A stretch of 64,000 nucleotides of DNA from an uncultured Winogradskyella sp. (GCF_947498345.1 NZ_CANMJY010000005.1:161168-225167); one strand, 5' to 3'. Positions 44,801 through 51,581 are shown, counted from the stretch's first letter. The notes: generated from the sequence alone by a model not told the origin. Numbers and translations are program-made.

Positions 44801-45306
44801 ATATCTGTAACATTGCTTACGTCCCAATGATTTATATTTTCGTTCATTGAGGAGCACCCGTTAAACATAGAAGTCATAAATTCTACATTAGATAAATCTG
44901 GTGCATCTGTCGCAAGAATATGCATGTTGCTGCACCCATTAAATGCCCCGAACATTGATAACCATTCAATATTTCCCCATTGGTCTACACTTAATAATTT
45001 TTTATTGTCTCCAAAAAATGGCATTGAGAAATGAGGAAAGTCACCATTCAAACGAATGGTGTAGGTGCCTGGCGCACCAAAATCATGAGTGATGTCTCCT
45101 GTTATGCCAAACTCATCGACGACTCCATCATTGTCCCAATCTACATTGTAATTATAGGTGTAAGCAATATTGGTTGGGATTGTGATTGAGGTACTATTGG
45201 ATGTTCCCGGATTATCGGTTTTCCAAGTCGTTACAAATTCATTTTGACCTAACACTACTTGTGTAGTTATGGCTAAGGCCATGACTAAGAGCGTATTTTT
45301 TATCAT
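35890..45306 (-). CDS. Giant modular BspA/DUF285-repeat surface protein 1
   Basis: A 3138-aa secreted protein. Signal peptide (ALAITTQVVLGQ), then eight modules of about 280-380 residues starting near residues 22, 298, 576, 959, 1315, 1595, 1953 and 2308. Each begins F-x-TTWKTDNPG-x-SN, has a PKD-like domain (YDVDWTYDG to THDYGVAGTYTVAIRG), then several 25-residue BspA/DUF285 repeats (MFxxATAFNQDISNWDVSNV) and a cap (ENYDALLIGWS, STYC, RQELIDTYGWTNFTDGG). After residue 2640 come SPKVYLQGAS and VDWVWVELRDKDD, a dockerin-like pair (DYNPDGQIQNTD, DMDVNSQVQNTD, about 2802-2845), a cohesin-like domain (about 2870-3050) and a T9SS sorting domain (LYPNPASRSF to KRLIKKER). BspA-type repeats often mediate adhesion. 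Its ATG overlaps the stop of the 64-aa gene. Confidence 0.9.
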   Translation of the reverse strand: MIKNTLLVMALAITTQVVLGQNEFVTTWKTDNPGTSNSTSITIPTNIAYTYNYNVDWDNDGVVDEFGITGDITHDFGAPGTYTIRLNGDFPHFSMPFFGDNKKLLSVDQWGNIEWLSMFGAFNGCSNMHILATDAPDLSNVEFMTSMFNGCSSMNENINHWDVSNVTDMHRAFINATNYNQPLDNWDMSNVQDMGQMFINATSYDQDLSNWDFSSCISLGGFLSGAELSVENYDALLIGWSTDGSGVADDGIDDVPTNLDQFSGGNSTYCLGSAARQDLIDTYGWTNFTDGGLTCASSDFFITTWKTDNPGGSNNTSITIQALSAETYDFEVDWTYDGVSFNAEDINVTGNITHDYSVAGTYTVAIRGTFPRVFWQSTNDKQKLMSIEQWGNLSWSSMNSSFSDCINLNINATDAPDLSNVEDMAFMFSSCTLLNADINHWDIGNVTNLNLMFADATAFNQPLSNWDVSKVLTMSNMFSGATRFDQDLGNWDLSSVLSISGLLFGCELSLENYDSTLVGWATDASGVAGDGIDDIPQNMFFHGGTSVYCDANTPRQELIDTHNWTITDAGEACFSEDYFVITFKTDNPGGSNDSSITIPTFLGETYDYDVDWTYEGADFNPDDTNVTGNITHDYGVAGTYTVAIRGNFPRIYFESSNDAQKLLAVEQWGTQEWTSMGGAFTGCSNFNIINPTIDTPDLSNVKDMFRMFKDCSSFNAPIGNWDVSNVDNMQEVFALATIFNQDIGDWDVSNVLSMAGMFSDTGAFNQDISNWNVSSVNTMKGMFARTMIFNQDIDNWDVSNVEDLSNMFTGAIAFNQSLSSWDVTSVENMTAMFSNATAFNQDISNWDVSGVNRMNTVFNGATSFDQNLGNWDISSLTEIAFMFDGAELSRDNYDNTLIGWSTDSSGVPGDGVDDVPTNLDLFSGGNSVYCTGENARQELIDTYGWTNFIDGGYDCVNAHFVTTWKTNNPGVSNSSSITIPTFSGETYAYDVDWTYDGVTFNAEDINVTGDITHDYGVAGTYTVAIRGTFPRIYFRDSDDPEKLLTVEQWGTQEWTSMAWAFAGCRNFNITNPTIDTPDLSNVTSMTRMFIDCSSFNGAIGNWDVSNATSMSLMFYRAEAFNQDIDSWDVSSVRDMGNMFREAVAFNQDIGSWDVSRVTSMESMFSQAIAFNQDIGNWDVSSVRGMSDLFRDATAFNQDISNWDVSSVTRMNAVFDGATSFDQNLGNWDLSSVTEMAIVFLGVKLSRENYDNTLIGWSTDTSGVPGDGIDDVPTNIDLFNGGSSTYCDGASARQTLIDTYGWTNFSDGGVDCPTDYFLMTWKTDNPGASNDHSITIPTFLGETYNYDVDWTYDGVTFNAESTNVTGDITYQYDVEGTYTVAIRGVFPRIRFRFSDDPKKLLTVEQWGANPWTSMNEAFFGCSNFNITNPTIDTPNLSNVTEMIAMFQYCSSFNGAIGNWDVSNVEKMTALFRNAPAFNQDISNWDVSSVISMDGVFDFATSFDQNLSDWDLSSVTQMAVMFEGVKLSRENYDNTLIGWATDTSGVPGDGIDDVPTNIDLFNGGSSTYCDGASARQTLIDTYGWTNFNDGGVDCPTDYFVMTWKTDNPGASNDRSITIPTFSGETYTYQVDWTYDGVAFNAEDVNVTGDITHDYGLAGTYTVAIRGTFPRIYFESSSDPEKLLTVEQWGTSPWTSMAGAFTGCTNFNIVNPSIDTPDLSNVFDMTGMFSLCSSFNAPIGNWDVSSVEDMTALFDRATLFNQDISNWDVSNVMTTGGMFRDAIAFNQDIGSWDISSALNTNSMFVGATAFNQDLSSWDMTSVENMTAMFRNATAFNQDISTWDVSGVNRMNAVFEGATGFDQNLGDWDISSVTEMAIMFSGAELSEENYDALLIGWSTDSSGVPGDGIDDVPTNLDLFSGGSSTYCNGANARQELIDTYGWTNFTDGGLGCASQHFIMTWKTDNPGASSDTQITIPTTGGGYNYEVDWTYDGVFFNAEDVNVTGDITHDYGLAGTYTVAIRGTFPRIYFESSSDPEKLLTVEQWGISPWTSMAGAFTGCTNFNIVNPSIDTPDLSNVLDMTRMFNLCSSFNAPIGNWDVSSVESMFALFNNATLFNQDISNWDVSNVKRTGGMFRDAIAFNQDIGSWDISSALNTNSMFLGATAFNQDLSSWDMTSVENMTAMFRNATAFNQDISTWDVSGVNRMNAVFEGATSFDQNLGDWDISSVTEMAIMFSGAELSEENYDALLIGWSTDSSGVPGDGIDDVPTNLDLFSGGNSMYCLGSVARQDLIDTYGWTNFTDGGMSCDSSDYFVMTWKTDNPGASNNTSITIPTSSGETYNYQVDWTYDGVIFNPENVIFSGSITHDYGVAGTYTVAIRGNFPQIDFGNNPGDKDKILTIEQWGTNPWTSMLTAFMNCSNLNINASDAPNLSNANNLLATFLGCTSLNADINHWDVSNITNMWFTFKDATSFDQPLDNWDVSNVTVMESMFSGATSFNQSLNNWDVSSAEYMNVMFQGATSFNQPLNNWDVSSVVNMNKMFDGATSFDQDLGSWDLSSVTVIINMFVDAQLSQDNYDALLIGWSTDSSGVPGDGIDDIPTNLISFSGGNSTYCLAESARQELIDTYGWTNFTDGGLDCPSTIVFSPKVYLQGASINPNTGEETLMRDDLRLNNLIPFTSPYSDGLVADASVFAISGVDAIVDWVWVELRDKDDSSIVMDSQSALLQRDGDVVGIDGVSPLSFNQSADSYYVSINHRNHVGIISASMVALSTIITIVDLASNLSNVEGGVNAVVALANGKYGMYTGDYNPDGQIQNTDANAAIQQIGSSDYNLADMDVNSQVQNTDINLILIPNIGVGQQFSRPELALFSNQFAPDMTLSFANAQITNDGVDDYYEADIMIESTEDFYVGSGQIYIEYNTAAFGENISGTGALDYGRPDGSILGQTFFGGFVSGYSDFVEQDNTSSRVSLSFQQNATLSVLQTEPVIQITDTPNMLLHIKIKYSDVSQDANVCFFYDDGLFQDQFITACGGSSSVDCIGEPGEQITNDTYDCSDAGVDTLSTIAYEEDAIVLYPNPASRSFKLKGLKALSMLKVYDINGRLIMKQNYLEDQAIDMSRYEDGIYIIEISTGHSTIIKRLIKKER
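38383..40520 (-). repeat. Tandem 1065-bp module duplication inside giant 1
   Basis: Modules 6 and 7 of the giant protein are near-identical at DNA level with a period of 1065 bases (355 codons): for example the segment beginning TGAAAGTTCAGCTCCCGAAA occurs at 38596 and again at 39661, and similarity extends for most of the period. The other modules are more diverged, so this pair is the most recent duplication or has been homogenised by gene conversion. Assembly collapse is possible in such arrays. Confidence 0.8.
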
Positions 45307-45497
45307 GATCGCTTTTTTTTATTTTCTATTATTTTTATCACTTTTTCTACTTTCTCCAAAACGGCTTTTTCTTTTTTAAGCAGCTCATTATTTGACAACA
45401 CCTCCGAACCTGAAAATTCAGGATTTGGAGTTTCTGTAGAATATTTATTGTTCTTGTATGGAAACAGAAACCGTTGCAGTTTTTTTAATGGATCCAT
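45303..45497 (-). CDS. 64-aa charged protein translationally coupled to giant 1
   Basis: A small protein without signal peptide: an N-terminal basic/aromatic part (LKKLQRFLFPYKNNKYS), a short polar stretch, and a C-terminal Lys/Glu-rich helix (NNELLKKEKAVLEKVEKVIK) ending KKKRS. Its TGA overlaps the giant's ATG (ATGA), so the two are coupled and it is the first gene of cassette 1. No counterpart precedes giant 2. Function unknown; a cytosolic or membrane-peripheral factor for expression or export of the giant protein is one guess. Confidence 0.65.
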   Translation of the reverse strand: MDPLKKLQRFLFPYKNNKYSTETPNPEFSGSEVLSNNELLKKEKAVLEKVEKVIKIIENKKKRS

Positions 45498-45658
45498 ATA
45501 CTTCGTTTTTAGGTATTAAAGATTTAAGAAATCTGGTTTAGTGCTACGAATGTATATATACCTATGGCAAAAAAAAGAAAAAAGGACAGTGACAAATCAT
45601 GGACAATTTGCGCTTTTTAAATTTTAAAAATCTGATTTACAGGATTTTGTGTTTATTT

Positions 45659-48577
45659 TTAGAATTGCTTTAAAAACACATTTAAATCAACATCAGATGC
45701 TAATTTTAGCTTTTTTCTAAGCCGGGTTCGGCTTTTATAAACAGATTCCAAGGTCACATTTTGAAGAATGGCGATATCGTGACTATCTAAATTAAGCTTA
45801 ATCAGTGAGCATAATTTCATCTCTGTTTTTGTAAGATCTGGATAGGATTTTAAAAGGGAATCATAGAATGCATTATTGAGCACATCGATCCGTTTTTGAA
45901 AATCTAACTTGCTTTTTTCTATCGTAGTTTTATCTTTTATTTCTTGTTCCAAAAGTTCAATATTCTTCCCTTTGGTTCGTCCTTTTGTTGCTTTTATTTC
46001 CTTAACTCGTTCCAACAGATGCGATGCCCATTTTTGGTTTTGGGAAATATTCACGGCAAAATCCGCTAAATCCTTTTGCTTATATTTTATCTCGGTTTTA
46101 AGGAACTTATTCTCTAAGCTTGCCAATTCAATTTTCTGCCGTTCAAGAATTTTATTTTCCCGATATCGCAATACGGCTATTACACCCAAAATCGATAAAA
46201 CGGTATATATTATGTAAGCTACGGTACTTAAATACCATGGAGGGGTTATAGAGAATACATATTCATCCTCTGAACTAATAATTCCATAAACGTTTTTTGC
46301 CTTTATTTTGAAGGTGTAATCACCACCAGGTAAATTGGTATAGTCCTTCTTGACTTCAGAAGTCCATGAGGACCAATCTTTATCATAGCCTTCCAAAAAC
46401 GTCTGGTATAAGGTGAGCTCGGGCATATCATAACTCGTTGCAGCATATACAAAACGAATGGCCTCGCGTGAAAAATTGAAGGTGCTGAACGGTCTGTTTT
46501 TTTTAAAGCCAAACCAAGTGCCATTGTAAACCAGCGAATCCTGTTCTATAAAAACCCTTCTTATCGAGGTGTTGTAATCTGCATTATAGGATCGATTGAC
46601 GCTGGAATCATAGGTTATAATACCATCGCTGGTACCTAAATACAGAAGGTCTGGATTTACAATATCTGGATGTAAAGCCGTAAAAACAGTTCCTATAGTT
46701 CTATTCAGTTCTGGAACTTCTTCCCACTTATAGTGTCCATGTTCTTGCTTTAACTTCGCTAATGTATTTTTAGTAGCATCGGAATATACCCAAAACGTAT
46801 CATCCGCTGACTTTTTAATGATATTTACGGTTACAGAAGAATCAGTTAGTTTTTCGTTTAGGCTATTATCTAAAACCAATGTATTGGAAACTACATCCAT
46901 TTTACGCAATCCATTAGAAGTTGCAATTCTTATAGTATCGTTAACCCACCACAATCTTGAACGATACGTAGCCGTAGAGTTTTCTATGGCATAACGTTGC
47001 GATTCTAATTTAATGCTATCTACTAAGTACAATCCACTTTCTAATGAGCTGAGTGTTTTTAAGTTGGGAATGTGTAAACGAAGTACGCCATTTCGCCTCG
47101 TTCCTAGCCAAATAACACCTGGTTCCTTTTCTTCAATCTCTCTAATTTGATCTTTAATTACAGGTGTTGTTAAATAACGCTTCCAACCTGACTTATGTTT
47201 GTACATTATTGCAAAACCATAATTATTGGAACCGCTTCCAATGAACATAAGATTGGGGTCGTGTCGCGACTTTTTCACTTTTACAGGTAGCTCCTTATCT
47301 ATAAGTTTATCGCTGCTCTCATTATTTAAAATGTATACTCCTTGATACGGAAATGCCCCAAAGAGCTCATCTTCCATTAATTCTAACGAAAATACGTCAT
47401 CAGAAATATCACCAACTTTAAAGAATTCTGTTGAAGTACTATCCATACGCATTTCAAACGCCCCAAATTTAGTTCCGATGTAAAGGCTTTCTTCGTTTTG
47501 AGCAAAATCGTAGACAACGCCATTTAATCCAAAGTTTTTTTCAAACTTCTGGATAGCACTAGGCAACTCTAACCTAGAAATGCCCTGATCTGTTGCTAAC
47601 CAAAGGCCCCCATGTGCATCAGAAAACGTGTTGTAAACTGTATCACTTAGAAGACCATTGGATTTATTAATTTTTTGTAAAATCTTAAAATCTTTATCTA
47701 TAACCAACAAACCCGCCTTATTAGTCGCCACAGCTAGTTTGCCATCTGATAAATACCTAATATCAAAAATTCTATTTGTAAGTAGTAACTGTTCTAATTC
47801 TAAGGATGTGTTTAGCTTTTCTATTGTATTACCATTTGATAGATAAAAGCCTTTTCCCAATGTACAGATGAGTACTGATTTTTGATCTATTATTGGGAGT
47901 GATTTTACAATTTCTCTTCTAGCTAGCAATTTACTTCCTTTAACCACTTGGAGTGTATTTTCATTTAATCGCATTAAGCCTTTAGAAAAAATCCAAACGT
48001 ATAAGTCATTATCAATTAAGGATAGACCATTAATCTCTTCTGAACTATTTTCCGACTCATAGATAAGTTTTACGGTTTTATCATTTTTTTCAATATTACT
48101 GACGTCAAAACTGAAAAGATGGTTATTTGATTGAAAGTACACTAAGTCATTTACAACTTGGATACCCCAAACATCCCTTATTCTATGAGATAACATAGGC
48201 AAATTGTCTATCAGTGAAACAAAAACCAATTCTCCTTTCTTAGTGTTATCTAAATACCCAAAATCATCTTGAGCACCATAATAAATTTTTCCATTCTTAT
48301 CAATACCTAAAGAACGAATTGAGGTATTGTTAGACGTTTTATGACTTCGCCATTCCGAACCATCATATTCTAATAAGCCTGAATTATTTCCCACATAAAT
48401 AATTCCTCTATGATCTTGAATAACACACCAATTTTGCCTGTGAGAATTATAGTCGGATGGCCTGTAGTGATTCATATAAGGCAATCCATTTACATCGTGT
48501 TGCGCACTATAAGCTTGCCCAAGTGTAACGAGGCTATTTAACAATAGAAGAAGAAAAAAGCTCAGCCTTTTGAACAT
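45659..48577 (-). CDS. Transmembrane propeller/Y_Y_Y one-component regulator with LuxR-like HTH
   Basis: A 972-aa regulator with signal peptide (SFFLLLLLNSLVTLGQ), a periplasmic beta-propeller of Reg_prop repeats (VIQDHRGIIYVGNNSGLLEYDG, LGIDKNGKIYYGAQDDFGYL, GLWLATDQGISRL), a Y_Y_Y domain (about 700-770: TLYQTFLEGYDKDWSSWT, LPGGDYTFKIKAKN), one membrane helix (LSTVAYIIYTVLSILGVIAVL), a coiled-coil and a C-terminal HTH (YPDLTKTEMKLCSLIKLNLDS, HDIAILQNVTLESVYKSRTRLRKKL). It lacks histidine kinase and receiver domains, so the signal passes straight through the membrane to the DNA-binding domain. It lies between the two cassettes; control of cassette 1 is plausible. A repeat element precedes its start by about 210 bases. 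Confidence 0.88.
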   Translation of the reverse strand: MFKRLSFFLLLLLNSLVTLGQAYSAQHDVNGLPYMNHYRPSDYNSHRQNWCVIQDHRGIIYVGNNSGLLEYDGSEWRSHKTSNNTSIRSLGIDKNGKIYYGAQDDFGYLDNTKKGELVFVSLIDNLPMLSHRIRDVWGIQVVNDLVYFQSNNHLFSFDVSNIEKNDKTVKLIYESENSSEEINGLSLIDNDLYVWIFSKGLMRLNENTLQVVKGSKLLARREIVKSLPIIDQKSVLICTLGKGFYLSNGNTIEKLNTSLELEQLLLTNRIFDIRYLSDGKLAVATNKAGLLVIDKDFKILQKINKSNGLLSDTVYNTFSDAHGGLWLATDQGISRLELPSAIQKFEKNFGLNGVVYDFAQNEESLYIGTKFGAFEMRMDSTSTEFFKVGDISDDVFSLELMEDELFGAFPYQGVYILNNESSDKLIDKELPVKVKKSRHDPNLMFIGSGSNNYGFAIMYKHKSGWKRYLTTPVIKDQIREIEEKEPGVIWLGTRRNGVLRLHIPNLKTLSSLESGLYLVDSIKLESQRYAIENSTATYRSRLWWVNDTIRIATSNGLRKMDVVSNTLVLDNSLNEKLTDSSVTVNIIKKSADDTFWVYSDATKNTLAKLKQEHGHYKWEEVPELNRTIGTVFTALHPDIVNPDLLYLGTSDGIITYDSSVNRSYNADYNTSIRRVFIEQDSLVYNGTWFGFKKNRPFSTFNFSREAIRFVYAATSYDMPELTLYQTFLEGYDKDWSSWTSEVKKDYTNLPGGDYTFKIKAKNVYGIISSEDEYVFSITPPWYLSTVAYIIYTVLSILGVIAVLRYRENKILERQKIELASLENKFLKTEIKYKQKDLADFAVNISQNQKWASHLLERVKEIKATKGRTKGKNIELLEQEIKDKTTIEKSKLDFQKRIDVLNNAFYDSLLKSYPDLTKTEMKLCSLIKLNLDSHDIAILQNVTLESVYKSRTRLRKKLKLASDVDLNVFLKQF

Positions 48578-48785
48578 AGCTTATAAAGAAACATCTTTTT
48601 TTCTTAAAACATGTCATCAAAATACTAAAAAATCCGATTGAATTAAAATAAACTAAAATTATAGTATTGTCATCAACATGATTTCAAGCAACGTTCTAAA
48701 TCATTTGTGGATACATAAAGTACTCCGCCCTATTTATGGGCTTTTCAAGAAAACTAGTACGGGTTCGGAACAACTGTTTTAAACT

Positions 48786-48880
48786 ATTTCCCAATACAGA
48801 AAGTAAAACATTAACAATGATAAGTGTTAAGTTATCTATGATACAAATTTGGTACATTAAAAATCTAAATTAATCAAACT
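48786..48880 (-). repeat. Dispersed intergenic repeat
   Basis: Third close copy: CCAATACAGAAAGTAAAACA, TTAACAATGATAAGTGTTAA, then GATACAAATTTGGTACAT and an A-rich run. Read on the minus strand it points at the propeller regulator gene and contains TTTG-N21-TATCATTG. Confidence 0.65.
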
Positions 48881-48885
48881 AAAAA

Positions 48886-48914
48886 AACCTCCTTATCTTT
48901 ACGACAAGGAGGTT
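48886..48914 (-). terminator. Rho-independent terminator of cassette 2
   Basis: AACCTCCTT (48886-48894) pairs with AAGGAGGTT (48906-48914). On the minus strand the stem is followed by a run of seven T, the classical intrinsic terminator form. It ends the transcript of partner 2 and the 52-aa gene. Confidence 0.85.
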
Positions 48915-48921
48915 GGCACTA

Positions 48922-48957
48922 CTGTTGGTTAAACCTTACCCCTTTATAAGTCAACAG
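48922..48957 (-). other. Conserved 3' UTR hairpin, cassette 2
   Basis: CTGTTG (48922-48927) pairs with CAACAG (48952-48957), with AAAGGGGTAA in the loop on the minus strand, like the element at 33385-33415. Flanking bases toward the 52-aa gene (TGTGC, GCTATTAATT) are shared too. Confidence 0.55.
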
Positions 48958-49047
48958 CTTTGTGCTTCTTCGCTATTAATTATTGAAGAATTTAATTCCA
49001 TACAAATTGATTCTGAATTTTCTATTATTTTTCCTTTCATTCTATTT

Positions 49048-49206
49048 TTAATCAAATGGGTTCCCACCTGGATCTGGTGGTGATGATGCTTGTGCTTGTA
49101 ATGGGTTTAATACTATAAAGGTGCCCAATGCAGTTAGCGCTGCATATTTACCGATCTTACTTATAGCCTCTTTTCGTGTTACAGTATCTTTTTGATCTCT
49201 CTTCAT
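49048..49206 (-). CDS. 52-aa exported peptide precursor (cassette 2)
   Basis: An ATG-started gene of 52 codons, 18 bases after the 745-aa T9SS gene. MKRDQKDTVTRKEAISKIGK is the charged start, then a hydrophobic stretch (YAALTALGTFIVLNPL) and QAQA, a plausible signal-peptidase site, leaving SSPPDPGGNPFD. It differs from its paralogue at 33508 at 14 of the first 40 residues but at none of the last 12, although five of those 12 codons differ silently; this is what selection on the peptide sequence would leave. The signal has an RK pair reminiscent of, but not equal to, a twin-arginine motif. Function unknown. Confidence 0.82.
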   Translation of the reverse strand: MKRDQKDTVTRKEAISKIGKYAALTALGTFIVLNPLQAQASSPPDPGGNPFD

Positions 49207-49224
49207 AGTTAGTTGCAATAGGCT

Positions 49225-51408
49225 TTAATCAATTATTACTTTTTCTGTGTAATACCATATATTGTTTGATAATTGCAACATGTATACACCACTTTGCAAT
49301 ACACTTGTATCTATCGTATTATAATTATTTGTTACTTCTAGAGCTTTACTTAAAACCTGTCTGCCATTAATATCATACAACTTTGCTAGTGTTGGCTCAT
49401 TTATAATACCCTTTATTACTAATTGATTATTGGTTCTTAAGGTATACACCTTTAGGTTGTTTGTATTCGTCTCTGTTGTCCCTAGGGTCTCTTGATTAAA
49501 GGATATATAGAAACGTCCTGTTCCACTAAGATCATCTATTGGTGTCATCACATAATCCGAAATGTTTAAATCTTTTGTTTGGTTCTCTTGTGTATCGATA
49601 AGGTAAACATCTACATCTTGTGGTAAGTTGCTCGCTGCTATACTTATTGTTAGCTGTTCTCCCTGAAGTGTGTTTACTCCTAATGGTATAACTCCATTTG
49701 TTAAAACATCCTCTGGTAAGGATTGAATTGCCATATCTACACCTATATTCTCTTCTATAAGATGGGAGTAAATTGAAAAGGCGTCAGCTACATTACCAAA
49801 CACAGCTGCATCATAACCTGGGTCTAATGCATTTGTTGAGTTACCATTAAAGTAAAAGTCTGTCTTTGTGTTCTCATTAGCATTACTAAGCTCTATGCTT
49901 AAATGTTGGTTTTCTTCTGTTCTACCTGCTATAAAATCATCCGATGTGTCATGACGTCTCATACTTGGTGTAAACTCTATAGAAGTGTCAATATCTACTG
50001 CCACAAAAAAACCTTGTCCTGGCGCAATAACTGTATTAATATCTGTGGTATTTAAATTATAAATCACCCAACCATCTGAAGCATCACCATCATAACCATA
50101 AATCCCAACATTAGTAACATCTAAAGCACTCATGTTATTGGTGTTATTCAAAAAATCCTGTACGTTCATATAGCTTGGATAAGGATTACCTATAAGATTC
50201 CATTCCATATATGATGGCCCGCTATTGAACACAGCCTGATTCACTGTACCATGACGCACGCTACCCTCAAAACGCAAAGTGCTATTATCAGTCGTAGCTG
50301 CTCTATAACCAACACCAGAAGTCAATGTAGCTGACTCTGTGTTGGCATAAGTCTGATAAGTCCCAGAAGTCTTATCAAAGGGTCCGAATAAATATAAAGT
50401 GTTGCCTGCGTTGGATACAATATTACTATTGTTGGCCATAAAATCTGTAAAGCTCTGACCACTCACTGGTGGCGTGATTAAATCATTGCCTCCTGATGAT
50501 CCTGTTTGATTAACATGGCGCTCATAGGCGATACTCCCTGTTATTGTGCCATCTACTATTAAACTTGCATAGGTTGTAGAGGTCGACTCTAAGGTCGTCC
50601 CTGAAACCGTTTCTAAATCCATGCTTATATTTACCGTAAGCCCTGCACCTGAATTTATGGTAACTGTATTTGCTATCGTATTTGCAGATATAGCTGCTTC
50701 ACCTGCCTCAATGATAATCTCATCTGAGCCTGTAGATACACCACTTGGATCTGAAGGTGTCCAGTCATTATTATACACATACGTTGTACTTATACTCAAT
50801 TCTGCACCAGAACAATCATAAGTATCATTAGTAATCTGTACCCCTGGACTATTAGTACAATCTGCTATGTTAGCCCCACCACAAGCTGTAAAGAACTGAT
50901 CCTGAAATACACCATCGCTGTAAAAGCAAATCCCTGGGTCTTCATTGACATTCGTATACTTTATCTTGATATGGAATAATTGCTTCGCTGTTGCTACGAC
51001 CTGTATTTCTGGTGCAAACTCTAAGCCTATTAAAGCTACATTCTGTTGAAAGGACAAGGATACTCGTGAGGCTGTATTATCATTCTCTACAAAGTCCTTA
51101 TACGCTGGTGTTGGAAATGGAAAGCCTGGAAAAGCATAACCTATAATCGAACCCGTTGGTTGACTGTATTCTATATTTCCATTTGATGATACATTCTCAC
51201 CAAAGGCAGCTGTATTATAATCAATATAAACTTGCCCTGAGCCAACATAAAAATCTGTTGTTGATGAAAGCATAATATCTGCCTCATAATAATCGTCCAT
51301 TCCATCATTAGTAACCTTGGCATTAGCAAAACTTAAAGTAATCTCCTGTGCATTTAGGCTAGACATACTCAAAATAGCTAGCGCTAAAATCTGTTTTAGT
51401 GTTTTCAT
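49225..51408 (-). CDS. T9SS surface protein with N-terminal cohesin-like domain (partner 2)
   Basis: A 727-aa paralogue of the protein at 33684. Signal peptide (LALAILSMSSLNAQ), cohesin-like domain (DGMDDYYEADIML, FYVGSGQVYIDYNTAAFG, RVSLSFQQNVALI, LFHIKIKYTNV, FFTACGGANIADC), then the same central region (TAISANTIANTVTINSGAGL-like repeats, SGGNDLITPPVSGQSFTDF, WNLIGNPYPSYMN) and a T9SS sorting domain (AKLYDINGRQVLSK, SGVYMLQLSN, EKVIID). The true start is the ATG at 51408: the longer frame to 51462 lacks a signal-peptide start. Unlike partner 1 it has its own promoter, a near copy of the giant 2 promoter, and a nine-codon leader frame whose stop overlaps its ATG. Confidence 0.85.
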   Translation of the reverse strand: MKTLKQILALAILSMSSLNAQEITLSFANAKVTNDGMDDYYEADIMLSSTTDFYVGSGQVYIDYNTAAFGENVSSNGNIEYSQPTGSIIGYAFPGFPFPTPAYKDFVENDNTASRVSLSFQQNVALIGLEFAPEIQVVATAKQLFHIKIKYTNVNEDPGICFYSDGVFQDQFFTACGGANIADCTNSPGVQITNDTYDCSGAELSISTTYVYNNDWTPSDPSGVSTGSDEIIIEAGEAAISANTIANTVTINSGAGLTVNISMDLETVSGTTLESTSTTYASLIVDGTITGSIAYERHVNQTGSSGGNDLITPPVSGQSFTDFMANNSNIVSNAGNTLYLFGPFDKTSGTYQTYANTESATLTSGVGYRAATTDNSTLRFEGSVRHGTVNQAVFNSGPSYMEWNLIGNPYPSYMNVQDFLNNTNNMSALDVTNVGIYGYDGDASDGWVIYNLNTTDINTVIAPGQGFFVAVDIDTSIEFTPSMRRHDTSDDFIAGRTEENQHLSIELSNANENTKTDFYFNGNSTNALDPGYDAAVFGNVADAFSIYSHLIEENIGVDMAIQSLPEDVLTNGVIPLGVNTLQGEQLTISIAASNLPQDVDVYLIDTQENQTKDLNISDYVMTPIDDLSGTGRFYISFNQETLGTTETNTNNLKVYTLRTNNQLVIKGIINEPTLAKLYDINGRQVLSKALEVTNNYNTIDTSVLQSGVYMLQLSNNIWYYTEKVIID

Positions 51409-51434
51409 TATTTTAAAGGGGTTTTTGCTTTCAT
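51408..51434 (-). CDS. Leader mini-ORF MKAKTPLK upstream of partner 2
   Basis: ATG at 51432-51434 opens MKAKTPLK and stops at TAA (51408-51410), which overlaps the ATG of partner 2 as TAATG. Its first seven codons equal those of giant 2 (MKAKTPL), and the flanking promoter is duplicated as well, so this is a captured start of the giant gene. Whether it is translated is unknown; the overlap would allow coupled re-initiation. Confidence 0.5.
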   Translation of the reverse strand: MKAKTPLK

Positions 51435-51457
51435 GATTATTTAAATTATAAATCATG

Positions 51458-51529
51458 TGCAAGGTAGTTTGGGCATTAGCTTTTTAAAATAAGAGACGGC
51501 TCGTAAATATTACGTAGCAGTACGTAGTT
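51458..51529 (-). promoter_or_regulatory. Promoter and CGTAA/TTACG operator of partner 2
   Basis: On the minus strand: operator at 51500-51529, which on the plus strand reads CTCGTAAATATTACGTA then GCAGTACGTAGTT; a four-base gap; CTCTTATTT at 51487-51495; 20 bases; TACCTTGCA at 51458-51466. The last two resemble the Bacteroidota -33 and -7 (TAnnTTTG) boxes. The same geometry is found at 62332-62403 and 62805-62876. Confidence 0.8.
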
Positions 51530-51547
51530 ACCCATACCTTTTATTAC

Positions 51548-51581
51548 AAAAACCTTCCAATCTTTTGATTAGAAGGTTTTA
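51548..51581 (-). terminator. Rho-independent terminator after giant 2
   Basis: AAACCTTC with AATC pairs with GATT and GAAGGTTT around a TTTT loop; on the minus strand the stem is followed by TTTTTGT. It separates giant 2 from partner 2, which then has its own promoter. Confidence 0.8.

Larger units (their letters stand above)
48578..49047. other. Intergenic region between regulator and cassette 2
   Basis: A 470-base stretch holding the dispersed repeat (48786-48880), the terminator (48886-48914) and the conserved hairpin (48922-48957) of cassette 2. Between 48578 and 48785 I saw AT-rich sequence with no gene. Confidence 0.65.
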
